From Gnetum montanum (taxonomy: Eukaryota > Streptophyta > Gnetopsida > Gnetales > Gnetaceae), in contig MNCI01022664.1 of assembly GCA_015680685.1 (NCBI GenBank), positions 1 to 45,355 of the forward strand: DNA of 45,355 bases, written 5' to 3'. This document shows positions 1 through 11,959 of the stretch, in pieces. The notes beneath the pieces are model-generated. The model saw only the letters and a list, made by a program, of their open reading frames with translations. It did no database searches and was not told where the DNA came from. Numbering within the stretch: position 1 is the stretch's first letter; each line of letters starts with the position of its first letter. Position numbers and translations under genes: made by a program.

Positions 1-2030
1 AAAAAATATAGGACCTAGTTTACAACCACACTTAAAATATTAAAGAAGAAAATAGGGCAAGCAAGAACATGTACAGGAAAGAAGAGCAAAGTTTCTATAA
101 TGTAAGAGGTTGCTAACTAAAATTTTGATGACAATAGATGTGATTTGAAGTAGTATGAACATCCCAACTAGTTTTTTCCTATTATGTTGCACCTATAGGA
201 GTGAGGGGTATACATATTGTGTTTAAGTCCTTAGATAACTAAATTTTGATGTATTTGAGATTCTGAGGTAGCTAAATCATCTTAATTATTAATTATTTTA
301 GTCATTATTAATGTAAATTACCTTAGTTTTTTAAAAATAGAAGATTTGAAAAGTTTCAAAACATGAGTTGATGGTCTCCATGATGTAAAGCTTAACTCCA
401 AAAAATCATAGGTTTTTAAATGAATTTAAATGGATGGCTAGATGACAAGTTATGGCTTCTTGAAGATTTAGACTCTTGAAAACTAGAAAAAGTTCTCTTC
501 TATAATGGAGAAAATGAAGATTTAACTAAAAGTTACTGCATATTTATACTATTTTTATTCACATCGATGCATTGATAGGGATGTGTTGAAGAAGCCTCCT
601 ATGTTGACATTGTTGCATCCATGAGGTTGAAGTAGGAAATTTTTCCTTTGATTTTGGATAAATTTCTAAGAAATTTCTTGGGATTTCTGAGTCAATTTGG
701 ATCCATCAAAAGGATTAGGAGCCATGAAAGATGTTTTAAATACTTTATAGGCATTGAATTAATGAATTAGATGGAATGTAAAGGTTTAAATTTGATGAGA
801 ATTTGGGGATTTTGAAGGTGTTTTAATCTCAAATTTCAATAAAAATTAAGGAGAAATGATCAAATGACAGTGCATAAGGTAAATATTATAACCCCTAAAT
901 GTTAGAAAAGTGTGGGGTTGGCCCATGGACTAGATCAATAAGAGTTATACAAGTGGGTCCTCCCCATAGTAAGCTCCTACTTCTAATGCCTTTGTATAAG
1001 CATTTCACAAGGTATTCATAAGCACCTAAGAAATTAAATGTTGATCCAACCAACATTCTAATACACACATTCAATTAACATTATTAAAAATCTACATTAT
1101 AGTAGATAAAACCATTAAATTCATAATTGAATGTAGAAGTGTCATGTAATGGATTCAAAATGGATTGTAAAAATTAGTACTTGAGGTACCTTACCATGTT
1201 CATGATGGATCCTTTTTGTATGGCATGAAAATATGACCATTGTACCTATTTGGCCAAATTCTAAATAAGTTGGTACCACTTCCAATGACATTACATTACA
1301 TCATCTTAAACTTGTCACTATGAGATCAATCACAATCATATGAAAACACCATCACTTAATAAGGAAAATTGGAAAACATGCATTAAGTTCAAAGAACATT
1401 TAATTAGTTATTAATGTGTGACTTATGGATCTTTGCAATTGGTTATAGGGGTACTTTCAAACATGGTTTCCACTTTCTAGCTCCATAGCCAATGCTAATC
1501 CTATCTGGGATGCATCTTCAAGCATGGATCACATGTCTTTCCAACCATATGGTGGAAATGGTTTAAGAGATCATGAGATTCTTAAAAGTAGTTGATCTTC
1601 AAGGATTGGTCACATGTCTTTGTATGCTAATTAATTAATTAATTATTGTATGATTTCCCTTACTAGAGTACTACATTCAAGCATGGGTGACATCTCTTTC
1701 TACTACCATAATAAGGTAAAAATTGAGTACAAAATGATATTTCCCAAAAATCAAAACATAAATGATAATATATCCAAGTAGAGTAGTGGAACCCATAGAG
1801 GAAGTTAAAAGAATCAACAAGTTCCCTTGATGTCACATCTTTTTCCAACCTCTTGTTCCTTTCTTCTTTCTTCAAGGTATGTGATCATGGATTAAATTTA
1901 GTTTTTAAATATGATAATAATCACATGACTCTCATAATAAGGATCTCTTATTTATTGGAAATAAAGGGATAAATGATGTGATCTCATTATTTTTTGCATA
2001 ATTATTATTTTAATAATTTGACAGTATAAT
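1..2030. repeat. Dispersed repeat family X, copy A (unclassified)
   Basis: No coding region is visible; the sequence is AT-rich and stop-filled in all frames. It is homologous in order and orientation to about 23020-25600. Shared anchors include AGTTATACAAGTGG followed by TCCTCCC (about 944-964 against 23882-23902), CAAGCATGG..ACATGTCTTT (1518 against 25112) and AATCAACAAGTTC followed by ATGTCACATC (about 1813-1840 against 25340-25367). The second copy lies inside gypsy element E2, so this is an independent mobile or dispersed repeat. No clear ends or target duplication could be fixed; copy A may begin before the window. A solo LTR of a long-LTR element is possible but unproven. Confidence 0.6.
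1450..1710. repeat. Imperfect internal repeats inside repeat X
   Basis: A motif resembling TTCAAGCATGGRTNACATGTCTTTC recurs at about 1516, 1598 and 1678, with a weaker form near 1459, at roughly 80-bp spacing. Copy B carries the same motif near 25110 and 25207. The units are diverged, so this is an old local amplification. No function is visible. Confidence 0.5.
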
Positions 2031-2090
2031 ATATAATTCCAACAATGAAGTTGACTCCTGTATAAAATTTGGCATCTTTATTAACAAAAA

Positions 2091-3876
2091 AATCATCATC
2101 GTCATCATCATCCTAGTCTTGTCCCAATAAAATGAGGTTGAGTACATGAGTTATTCTTCACCATTTATCTATATGAAAAGCTTATCTTTTTTTTTTCTTC
2201 ATATCATCTGCAATCATTTTTCTCCATGTCTTCTTTGGTCTTCCCTTCAATGGCTTTCCTAAAACAATGATGTAGTAACCTTTTTTTATAAGCTTATTAT
2301 CTAATATTCTTTGCACATGTCCAAACCATCTAATTCATCATTATTATAGCTTCTCTATAATAAAAGCCACTCCAAGTATTTCTCTGATGCATTTATTATG
2401 TTTTTTTATCTCTTTTGGTAATATTCAACATTCATCAAGGCATTCACATTTCTACCACACTAATTTGTTGTTCATGCCTCTATTGTACCATCCAATATTT
2501 AGCATCATATAAGATAACAAGCCTAATTTCTATCTTATAAAATTTTTCCTTTAAATTTATTGATATTTTCTTATCACATTAGATATCCCTATCCTATCTC
2601 CATTTTAACCATGTTGCCTCAATTCTATTTCTAATATCTCTATCAATTTTACCATCTAATTTGATGATTAATCTTGGGTAGCAAAATTGTTTGCAATAAG
2701 AGACTTATTTTTCTTGAATTTTCCTTTTTATTTCACCACTATTTATGCTATTATTAAAATTGCATTCCATATATTTTGTCTTACTTTTACTAATTTTTAA
2801 AACTTTTAATTCTACAGCATGCCTCCGCTTCTCCATTCTAGCAACAATAGTTTCTTAAGTTGTATCTACCAACACAATATCATCTACAAATAGCATACAC
2901 CAAGGAATTACATATTATATTAACTTTATTAATTCATCCATAATAATGGCAAATAAGTATAGGCTAAGTGCAAACCCTTGATATAGACCTATTGTGACTA
3001 AAAAATTAGATGTTATTCCATAAGTCATTCTAATTTTAGTGGTAGCTCCCTTATATAAATCTTGAATCACTTTAAGATATTTATCAAGGATGTTTTTCTT
3101 CTATAAGCTCCATCAAATAATATCTTCAAGCACTCTATCATATGTTTTTTTTAAAGTCAAATGAAGATCATATGTAGAGGTTTTCTATGTTTCTTAAATT
3201 TTTGCATCAATTTTCATATCAAAAAATAGTCACTATAGTATATCTTCCTCACATAAATCTAAATTAATTTTTTGATAATGTTGATCCAATTTTAAGATAC
3301 TACTCTATGACTCTATCCCAGAGCTTCATAGTATGGCTCATTAGCTTAATTCCTCTATAGTTTGCCTAATTTTATACATCCCTTTTATTTTTGTAATTAG
3401 GAATAACAAAGCTTTTTCTCAAATTGTTGGGCATTTCTTCATCCTTTAAAATTTTCTTAAACATTTGTGTTAGCTCAAAAAATCTTGTATCTTCCAATGC
3501 TTTTTAAGCTTCTATAAGAATGTTATCTAGTCCAACAACTATTCCATTTTTCATCTTTGATAAGGCTATCTTCACCTTAGAGAAGTAGAGTTCATTAACT
3601 AAACCAAAAGTTGGTTCTTCTTCCTAAATATCTTCTCTTGAAAATTCTTTATTTAATGATTCCTAAAAATAATTTTTCTATCCTCTTCTTGAAATAATTA
3701 TTTGCAATTGGAAGTTCACAAACACTTGCAAATTGTAGTAGTAAATCTCCCATATCATTGTGTTCTCCAAATCCTTGTCCTCCATGAATTCTATCATATC
3801 CCATTTTGATAGATCCAACATGACTATTAAAATCCCCTTAAATGAATATGCTTTCTTGCTTGGGAATTTCTTGAAG
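2091..3876 (-). pseudogene. RTE-type LINE remnant, endonuclease to 3' end
   Basis: Reading the minus strand, the 3' end of a plant RTE-clade non-LTR retrotransposon is recognisable in broken frames. An endonuclease segment lies at about 3690-3876 (like IHGGQGFGEHNDMGDLLLQF, with IANNYFKKR). The reverse transcriptase block near 2920-3000 reads like GLYQGFALSLYLFA then IIMDELIK, and near 2780-2890 like MLFVDDIVLVD, then SKTKYMECNF. The element ends at 2091-2145 in TTGGGACAAGACTAGGATGATGATG, a short GAT-rich tail of the kind RTE elements carry. Stops and frameshifts are frequent, so it is dead. Its endonuclease region is interrupted by gypsy element E1 and resumes at 14364. Confidence 0.8.
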
Positions 3877-4007
3877 TACCTTGATGAATTTTATTTTGAC
3901 ATGCTCCAATATTGGATATATGATATTGGAGCCTTGATATTAGATACCTAATATCGGAGCCCAAGACACAATGTTGAATATTTGATATCACGATGTATAT
4001 GGTAGCC

Positions 4008-4015
4008 TATAAATA
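4008..4015 (+). promoter_or_regulatory. LTR TATA box (E1 5' LTR)
   Basis: TATAAATA, preceded by GCC and followed by GCACTTGGGCTC. Equivalent boxes occur at the same relative place in the other LTRs, for example 24193-24200. In the E1 3' LTR the box has changed to TATATATA. Confidence 0.6.
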
Positions 4016-4193
4016 TAGCACTTGGGCTCACAATTTTCATATAGTTTTTCATAGTTTTTGTCATAGAGTAATGAAGTTCTTGTAATTTAGTCATTCCAGA
4101 GTTAGAATATTTGTAAGTGTTCACAGCAAGAGTCTAAGTGTGTACAGACCTTTATTCGAGCATTGATGTACCTGAGCACAACAATGTGATGCG

Positions 4194-4199
4194 AATAAA
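4194..4199 (+). promoter_or_regulatory. LTR polyadenylation signal (E1 5' LTR)
   Basis: AATAAA followed by GACGAGCC. The same string occurs in the solo LTR at about 24367; in the E1 3' LTR it has mutated to AACAAA. Confidence 0.45.
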
Positions 4200-4717
4200 G
4201 ACGAGCCCTTTTGATAATCCTTGTAGCACTAAGAATAGATTAATGCTTCCTCTAATCCATTTATTATTCATGCACTTTACTTTAATGCATTTTCATTAAG
4301 AAATTAATTTCTAGCTGTTAATGAACACAAGCATGACCACTTCAAGCATACATGTAGCACTTGGTAACCAGCAATGCTATATGCATTTAGGATGTGTTTG
4401 GAGAGTGGGAATGGGTACTTGTGTTAGGGTAGCTAGGTAGTAGATTAATTAGATATTAAATTTCTCTACCTTTCATTCTTGTTCTAGGTGATTAAACTTA
4501 TAAAATACAAAATGATAAAAATCATATACCTTAATTGCACTTAACCGTATACTTGTATCTCATAAGTGGAACTAAGAAGACAACAATAATTCTAATTAGA
4601 TCTCACATCTTCGAACTAATGTACTTAAGAACTTAAGGTCTACAAAAGTCAACCAGATTATGCATGAATGCTTGTGATTTGTATGGTTGGGTGTAGGGGT
4701 GCCTTGTCGCTCATCAT

Positions 4718-4735
4718 TAGCACCATTTTCGGGGA
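4718..4735 (+). other. Primer binding site of E1 (tRNA-Asp type)
   Basis: TAGCACCATTTTCGGGGA starts two bases after the 5' LTR. It matches the complement of the plant tRNA-Asp 3' end (TGGCGCCGTTGCCGGGGA) except for changes that are mostly G-to-A or C-to-T, as expected from cytosine deamination in a methylated element. Confidence 0.8.
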
Positions 4736-4875
4736 CCTATTAGTTATTACATGCACTATCTAGGCCTAGTGAAAAATTATTCAAATTGTTGAAATGAACA
4801 TTAGAGTCATATCATACTTCAAAAATAACTACACAATTTCTAAAAGCATACTACATTTTTATTTTCTAACATAAG

Positions 4876-7260
4876 ATGTCTTCTTCTCATAGAAGTGATT
4901 CTCTGCCCAAGTATGATGGAGTACATCAGCAAGTGCCCCAACAATATCGAGTGGTATATGCTCATCCTAATGAGTAGGTATCCAATTTCACCTTCATCCT
5001 ACATTAGGATGAATAGCTATGGTGACATGACATGAAGGGAAACATCGTGTTGCTGCCTGATCAATCTATTGTTGCAATGCTCCAACAAATGCTTATATCA
5101 TGGGGTCTCCAAGGACTTCATGTTAAGTACATTGTGCAGGATAGTGATGCTAGGGATTATTATCCCAATGAGGCATAACTTCTAAGGGATCAACAGCTAG
5201 AATAGCATCATGAATCTATGGAGGAAATTTTTTTTAATGATTTCCCATTCCTACTGTACCAAAAAGATGGTGTGAACCCTTCTTTGGGGGTTTTTCATTT
5301 AGTGAAATTCCTCTCTTTGACTTTGGTGAAGGAGGTCAAAACCAAAACCTAAAATCCATAATTCATAATCCTAGTTTTGGCAAGAAAGGATCCAAAGGGG
5401 CAAGTCAAGGTAGGGATGTGAATAAGAAACAAGATCATGATCATGGTTACAATCACTAAAGAAGGGGTAGTAGGCACCGTGATGATGCTAGTCCTCCTTC
5501 CTCTTTACCTTTTTCATAATCATCTTCTTCTTCTAGCTCTGACTTCAACCGTAGGGAATGTGACCATGATGAAGGTGACCAACAGGACCAAAATGATCGA
5601 AGGGACCATTGAGCAAGGTAAGATCAAGGGCATGAGCATTCAAGAGAGGCCCATCACATTGAATGAAGGGGTAGTAGAGGACATCATAGGTACCAAAATC
5701 ATGGCCTTGACAAGCCTTTACTTTCTACCTAAAGTCTGCTAAATATTGCAGAGGCAGTGAGAATCCTTACAAGGCACATTAAGGATAGTTGGATAAAAAG
5801 GCTAGACATGAACAATATCCCTCGATTCGAAGGGGGATATAACTTAAATCTAGAGAATCATCTCCAAGCTTTTTAAGATGCATGTTTCTTGCAGAATATA
5901 GAGAATGAGTGGCAAAAACTTAAGTTGTTCTCAAAGACAATTATTAAAGAAGTAGAAAACTAGTACTGACCCTTAGAATCGAAATCTATTAGACAATGGA
6001 GTACCATGCTTGCATTATTCAATGACAAATATTAGATGTACTCCTGAGTGTCCAACTTGAGGAGGAAAATCCAAGGATGGAAACAAGGAACACATGAACC
6101 CTTGGATGCCGCCATAAGCAGATACTATTCCTTAATGCACAAATGTCTTGGCCATGGTTATTCTCAACTGGACCAACTTCACCACATTGTAGACAAGCTT
6201 CAATTAGAAACAAGGAGAATCCTTGGCATCTATGCCTAAGGGTAACTATTAGATTGATTAAGAAATTAGTAAAAGAAGAAGGTGAATTAAGAAAAAGAGA
6301 AAGTGCAGAAGAGTATAATCACAATCCTTCCATTCGCAAGAGGGAGGTTCGATTCTATGATAGTGAGGAAGAATCAGCACTTGATGAGCTGGTGAATAGG
6401 AAAACCTTACTACTTAAAAATTTTTAATCTAAAATTACAGCCAAGTTTGATCAGTTATGGGAGTCCATGAATAGTAGATTTCAAGTTGTCCTAAAAATCT
6501 TTGAAGAGTACAAAGAACAAGGTAGTGATCATGAGTGTAGGTAGTGCAAGGAAGTTAAACATGCCTATTAAAGAGGTAAGGGCATCATTGTTATAATAGA
6601 GGAAGTTATGGAAAGTGAATCAAATGATGATTATGGATGTGACATTTGACATTATATATATCCTAAGGGATGTTGTCCTATTTTGTCACAATTATAGGAA
6701 TCTAAGTGGTATGCCTTGAATCCATGACTAGCACAAAGGTAAACACCCAAAAGATTGCCTTATCCTCAAGGCAATTCTAGGCAGCTTCACCAACGACAAC
6801 AATATTATCCAAGTGGAACTCCACTACAATCATATTAGTATCAATAGTGGCAACAACCATAGTCATGGGAACTGGCACTACTAAGGTAGCAGTACCCTTA
6901 CAGATAACCTAATCCATATGGGTACTACATTCAGCAACCCTTGTCTCCACGTGACTCTTCTAGTCACGTTTCTACTTTCCAGCCTCACTACTATCCTCTT
7001 GATGCTTATCAAACTCATTCTCCACATGCAAGAAGGGATACCACCTTTTACCCTTATCCTTCTCCTATTCCTACACATCTTCCTCCTCCCTCAACACAAC
7101 TACTACCTACTCCACCTATGTAGGATGAAATCCCAGCTCAACAATAATAATGTAACGCTACCAAGGTTGTTAACCTACAACCAGTTCATCAACCAAGTGG
7201 TTTGAATACTCAATCAAAGAAAAGACATTTTTTCCAACCTCATAGTCTAGCTAAGCCCTA
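4876..7260 (+). pseudogene. Degenerate gag of E1
   Basis: The probable gag start is the ATG at 4876 (MSSSHRSDSLPKYDGV). The frame is soon broken by stops, but homology to the E2 gag is clear. The core reads like DMNNIPRFEGGY then NHLQAF (about 5810-5880), followed by KLKLFSKTIIKEVEN (about 5915-5962) and SNLRRKIQGWKQGTHEPLDA (6048-6110). A charged stretch (6250-6420) and a Cys/His cluster near 6635-6675 (DYGCDI.HYIYPKGCCP), probably a decayed zinc knuckle, follow. The C-terminal part (about 6780-7200) is rich in Gln, Tyr and Pro. Role when intact: structural capsid protein of the virus-like particle. It cannot make a full protein now. Confidence 0.75.
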
Positions 7261-7270
7261 AAATACACCT

Positions 7271-7730
7271 GTGGTTGAAAACCTTGCTTCTCCATCTTCC
7301 TCTCTATCAACTTCTTTCGAGTTCCCTTCAAACCAAATACTACCTAGGATCCATATTGTGATGCTTACTCACGCTATATCTAATTGGATCCATGTTGGAA
7401 ACCTTCCTAAGAAGTTAGCAAATCCTAAAAGTCCTCCGATATATTTGCAAATTATTGGGAATGAACTATGTAAAGCTTTTCTTGATTTAGGTTCTGGTGT
7501 CAACCTAATCTCTCATGAGATTTATACTACATGGAACCTACCTTCTCTCAAGAAGAGCAATATCATATTAGAATTGGAAGACCAATCAATCACTATTCCA
7601 TCAGGACTAGTAGATGATATTATGACCACTATCTATGGATGGTCTTATCCTACTGACTTTCTAATCATTATGGGAAGGCATGGCTAAGCACCATTGATGT
7701 AAGAATGGGCATCAAAGATCTTTCCCTAAA
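7271..7730 (+). pseudogene. Retropepsin-like protease region of E1
   Basis: An open stretch of 138 codons (7271-7687) holds the aspartic protease signature AFLDLGSGVNLIS, with DLGSG where retropepsins have D-S/T-G. It is followed by SITIPSGLVDDIMTTIYGWS and LIIMGR. The frame then shifts and continues as a recognisable remnant to about 7730. E2 (29060-29500) and E3 (33330-33760) carry the same block. When intact it would cleave the Gag-Pol polyprotein. Confidence 0.75.
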
Positions 7731-7734
7731 AATA

Positions 7735-8370
7735 TCAAAAGAAAATGCATTTGGAAAGATCAAGAAGAAGTGAGTTCCATGCATTACGTATAGTAATACC
7801 TGGTGCAATTGTGTGTAGAAACTCTAGGCTATGAAACATGCATCCATCTCTACATGCAAGAAGTGTACACCAAACACCAACACTCAAAGGTGTTTGTATG
7901 CAACAGCCACAAAACAAGAGGGCACCCAATGACTGACCACTAATTTTGAGAGAAGCACATTTTGCATGGAACCAACTAAGAGCCTCACATGTGCATATGC
8001 CATAGGCATGGATGAACTAGAGCAAGTTCATCACCAACTTTCTGATGATGCGAATGATGATACCTACTGGGAAGAGGTGGAAATTCTTAAAAATTTCAAG
8101 TAAGAGCCCCTTGAACTAAAAAATCTACCAGCCAACATGGAATATGTGTTCTTAAAAAATGGGAAGCTAATCATAATCAATGCAAATATTTCCCTATAAT
8201 AGAAAAAAATGCTATAAAAATGGTTGAAAATGATCAGTAGCCTTTGCCTAATCATATTCGAAACTCACAGGGATTGATCCTAGGATATGCTAGCATCACA
8301 TTACACTGACCCTACCATGAAGCTAAAGAGATAGCCACAGAGAGTATTAAACCCAAACTATAGCAAATCA
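7735..8370 (+). other. Protease-RT linker of E1, no intact frame
   Basis: Stop-filled sequence between the protease and reverse transcriptase remnants of E1. No domain was recognised. It matches in position the equally unresolved stretch 28500-29050 of E2. Confidence 0.5.
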
Positions 8371-8584
8371 TTAAGAAATAAATTGAACAACTCCTCGAGG
8401 TAGGGTTCATTTATCCCATTACAAATAGTGAGTGGATTGGTCCATTTGTTATCGTGCCCAAGAAAGGTGGCAAGTGGCAATTCTGCATCAATTTTTGACT
8501 ACTACATATGGCAACATTTAAGGACCATTTTCTAGTTACCATTCATTGACCAAATGTTAGACACAATCTCTAGGCATTACTACT

Positions 8585-9576
8585 TGATTAGCGATGAGGT
8601 ACCCCTATGCCCAACCATACGAATCATAAGTGTTCAAGCATGATCTGGTAGAATTCCATGGATGGGACTAGTTGTGGCATCTATATCGTTATATCTTGAT
8701 CACAATTCGTTGTCTTCTCAAATGGACTAGTGGTAGTTTTATTATGTATGGTTTAGTCCAAAGTGAGGCATATGATTTTTATTATTTTATATTTTATTAT
8801 TCTATGATTAAAAATAGGTTGAAACTCAATTTATAATCAATTCAACTAATCCAAGTGCTAATTAATAATCAACTACCCTAACATAAGTATCTACTCCCAC
8901 TTTCCATGCACATCCTGAACACATATAACGCTACTAGGTTACCAAACGTTAAGCATTGCTAGGATTACTAAGAGTCATATGCATGCTCAAAGTGACTGTA
9001 CTTACATGCTTAATTAATTAACATGCATGAAAATGTAAATATCAACTAAGTACATGAAAAGTAAATTTTAAGGAAAATAAATCTAATCTAAGTAAAAGTG
9101 TTGCAATGAATAAGAATCAATCTTGATCTTATTGCTGCTCATGGAATATGTCTAGGTACATTGCCAATTGAATAAGACTTTGTACAACTGACTCAAATCC
9201 ACTTTGTGGGCACTCACTGACTATTCTCTAAGATTATGGAATGAAACTACAAGAATTTTGCTACTCTATTTATAAAACTATGAAAAATTACTTGAAAACT
9301 AACTTGAAATCCTAAGCCCAAGCACTATATTTATAGGCTAGCCCATACCCTACAACATTAGATGTCTAACATCGCATCCTGGCTTCAATGTCAGATATTG
9401 GACGTTAGGTACTCAATGTCCAGTACCCAATATTAGGACATTGCTATCGAGGCCTTGCTATCAAAGCCTTGTTATCATAGCCCTATTATCGGAGCCTTCT
9501 TATCGAAGCCCTATTATTGGAGCCAACCAAAAAGTTGAATTTTTATCAAATAACCCAGCCAACTGATGATTCATCA
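8585..9576 (-). mobile_element. Solo gypsy LTR inside E1
   Basis: A minus-oriented LTR of 992 bp flanked by a perfect 5-bp target duplication CTACT (8580-8584 and 9577-9581). On the plus strand it starts TGATTAGCGATGAGGTACCCC, the reverse complement of the family's conserved 3' end, and finishes GATGATTCATCA. There is no internal element sequence, so it is a solo LTR left by LTR-LTR recombination. It inserted in the RT domain after E1 had landed. It contains six 14-bp repeats (9441-9524). Confidence 0.9.
9441..9524. repeat. 14-bp minisatellite, six units, in LTR U3
   Basis: Six adjacent 14-bp units begin at 9441, 9455, 9469, 9483, 9497 and 9511, with consensus YTRYTATCGRAGCC. The core TATCGGAGCC also occurs singly in the U3 of the E1 5' LTR, so the array is an amplification of an existing U3 motif. 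Confidence 0.85.
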
Positions 9577-10739
9577 CTACTATAGTTCCTAGATGGTTAT
9601 AGTGGCTATAACCAAATCTAGATCACATCAAAGGACTAATCCAAAATAACATTCATGAGTCCTTATGGGATTTTTGCATATCAAAATATGCCATTTGGTT
9701 TATGCAATGCTCTTGATACCTTCCAATGCTTGGTCCTATGCATTTTTCAACAACAAATTGGTAGTGGTGTGGAAGTCTTCATGGATGATTTTTCCACCTA
9801 TGGAGCTGCATTTGAGCAAGCCCTAGACTACCTTGAGTACGTACTAAAATGATGTGTTGAAATAAATGTTTGGCTCAACTGGCAAAAGATTCATCTAATG
9901 GTCTAGGATGGCATAATGTTGGGGCACAAAATATCACAAGTAGAAATTAAGGTAGACCCTGAGAAAATAAGGGTCATCTAAGGAATTACCCACTAACCAG
10001 AAATCATCAAAGATGTTCAATCATTCCTTAGCCATACTAGCTACTACTATCAATTCATAGAGAATTTCTTTAAGATCATAAAATGGTTGGTCGAACTGAC
10101 AAAGATAGATGCTCCATTTGCCTAAACCATGAAATGTGAAAAAGCATTCTAGCAACTGAAGGAGAAACTTGTAGAAACTCCAATTCTATAAGCACCTAAT
10201 TGGTCCAAACCATTTCATGTCATGACAGATGCATTAAATCATGCCTTGGGAGTTGTGCTTACATAGATGGATAATAAGAAATGTCCATATTACATTCACT
10301 ATGCTAGCCAAAGCATTATGGGTGCATAATTGAACTACACCACTACAAAAAAATAATTGATGGCAGTGGTGTTTTCTCTAGAGAAGTTCAGGAACTATGT
10401 GCTTGGATACAAAGTGTTTATGCACATAGACCACAGTGCCATCTACTTCTTGATGAATAAGTCGACGATGAGCCCCCGCATCATACTATGGCTAGTGATC
10501 TTATAGGAATTCAATTTTACAATGGTAGATCAAAAGGGCACTCAGAATGTGGTTGCTAACCACTTTTCTTAGTTACAATTGAATAACAAAGAGGAGGAAA
10601 ATCCACTATTTGATATATTTCCTGATGAACTCCTCTTTTCTAGGGCTATAACTGAATAATTACCCAATGAGCCTAAATGATATGATGGTATTCTCATCTA
10701 TCTTCTCACTCAAGAGATGCCACAAGGGTTGGACCACCA

Positions 10740-11925
10740 GAAGAAACAATAATTTCTTCACCAAGTGAAATGCTGCATGGAGATCACTAAACGCATTTAC
10801 AAAGTGTACACTAGTGGCCTAGTTCGATGGTGTATCCCTAATGCTAATCAACTACATGTTCTCTAGGATTCTCATGAAGGTCCTTGTTGGGGCCACTATG
10901 TTGGGAGATGCATGGCCATTAAAATCCTAGTGGTAGGGTACTATTGGCCAACAATTTTTAGGGATGTTCATCAATATGTTTACTCTTGTGAACGTTGCCA
11001 ACGAGATGATGGAATGATTGCTTGAATGGAGAGACCTTAACAATGGATTCAACCACTAGAACCATTTGACATCTATGGCATTTACTTCATAGGTCTTATC
11101 ACACCCATGTCAAATGGAAAGGCATACATCATAGTTGTTGTTAACTATTGTACGAAATGGGTAGAAGTAGCAACTATCACTGACTATACATCTTCTACTT
11201 CTACTCTGTTTCTACAACAAAATGTTGTAAATAGGTTTGGTATGCCNCTGTTTCTACAACAAAATGTTGTAAATAGGTTTGGTATGCCATGTGCATTAAT
11301 TTTTGATAATGGAACTTACTTTATAGACACTACTTTTTGGAAGCTCATGCAATGCTTGGGGGTTGAACATAAACTCACAACACCTTACCACCCACAAGCC
11401 AATGGTCAAGCTAAGGTTACCAATAGGAAAATCACAAGGATTCTAATAAGAATTATTAGCAAATATAGGAAAGACTAGAGAATAAAACTCAATGATGCAC
11501 TTTGGGCCTACCACTCAACATAGAAATTTCCTATGGGCTACTCTCCCTATGAGCTTGTGTATAGAAAATTACCAACACTTCCTATTCAATCTAAGCTCCA
11601 TAACTTTCAAAAACCTATGACCTTGACCTTGACTTGAGTCTAACACAAAAAGAAAGATTAATGAATCTCAACTTGCTAGATGAAAACTAATTAGTTGTCC
11701 TATCATCTAATGAGTTGCACAAGGCATTCAACAAAAAGAGCCATGACCTTAAAATTAGAAAAGTGAAATTTCAACTGGGAGATAAGTTCCTCTACTGGAA
11801 CCCCACACATGTACCTCAACAAACTAAGTTCCAGACATTATGGGAAGGACCTTATATAATTTATGAAACTTTTCCTTCTATGACTATGATGCTCTACAAA
11901 CTTGAGAGCCTAGATAAGAAATAGC
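10740..11925 (+). pseudogene. Integrase of E1
   Basis: The zinc-binding part lies at about 10860-11010 (SHEGPCWGHY, GYYWPTIFRDVHQYV, CERCQ). The catalytic core follows at 11040-11480 (KAYIIVVVNYCTKWVEVA, ALIFDNGTYF, PYHPQANGQAK) and a C-terminal region runs to 11924 (KFQLGDKFLYWNP, LWEGPYII, MLYKLESLD). The catalytic Glu expected in the QAEV motif is Lys (AAG, 11413-11415), and the first Asp region reads GIYFIG where GMDFIG-like sequence is usual. A single N with a flanking 41-bp duplication (11206-11288) interrupts the core but keeps frame. No chromodomain is visible after it. Not functional. Confidence 0.85.
11206..11288. other. 41-bp perfect direct duplication around a single N
   Basis: Positions 11206-11246 and 11248-11288 are identical and separated by one N at 11247. 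Removing one copy plus the N restores the normal integrase alignment. This looks like contig ends joined without merging their overlap. Confidence 0.85.
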
Positions 11926-11959
11926 TAGTCAACATAGAACAAGTCAAACCTTTCCACAA

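Larger units (their letters stand above)
3882..4716 (+). repeat. 5' LTR of E1
   Basis: The LTR begins TGATGAA and ends CTCATCA, inverted ends shared with the other gypsy LTRs here. U3 carries GATATT/GATATC-rich dyads and the core TATCGGAGCC. A TATA box (TATAAATA, 4008-4015) and an AATAAA signal (4194-4199) mark the promoter and likely polyadenylation region. The tail GTTGGGTGTAGGGG followed by CTCATCA is conserved in all related LTRs in the window. Confidence 0.9.
8380..10640 (+). pseudogene. Reverse transcriptase and RNase H of E1, split by a solo LTR
   Basis: The first RT part (8380-8584) reads like EQLLEVGFIYPITNSEW, then PFVIVPKKGGKWQFCI. A solo LTR then interrupts it at 8585-9576. RT resumes at 9577 with a one-base frame loss and reads SPYGIFAYQNMPFGLCNALD and VEVFMDDFSTYG (active-site FMDD at 9778-9789, intact). 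RNase H follows at about 10130-10620 (WSKPFHVMTDALNHALGVVL; KSTMSP; VVANHFS). Several in-frame stops exist. Known role: copies element RNA into DNA and removes the RNA strand. Confidence 0.85.

Noticed and set aside
9441-9524. CRISPR-like array
   Set aside because: The 14-bp units are adjacent without spacers, in a plant LTR; it is a minisatellite.
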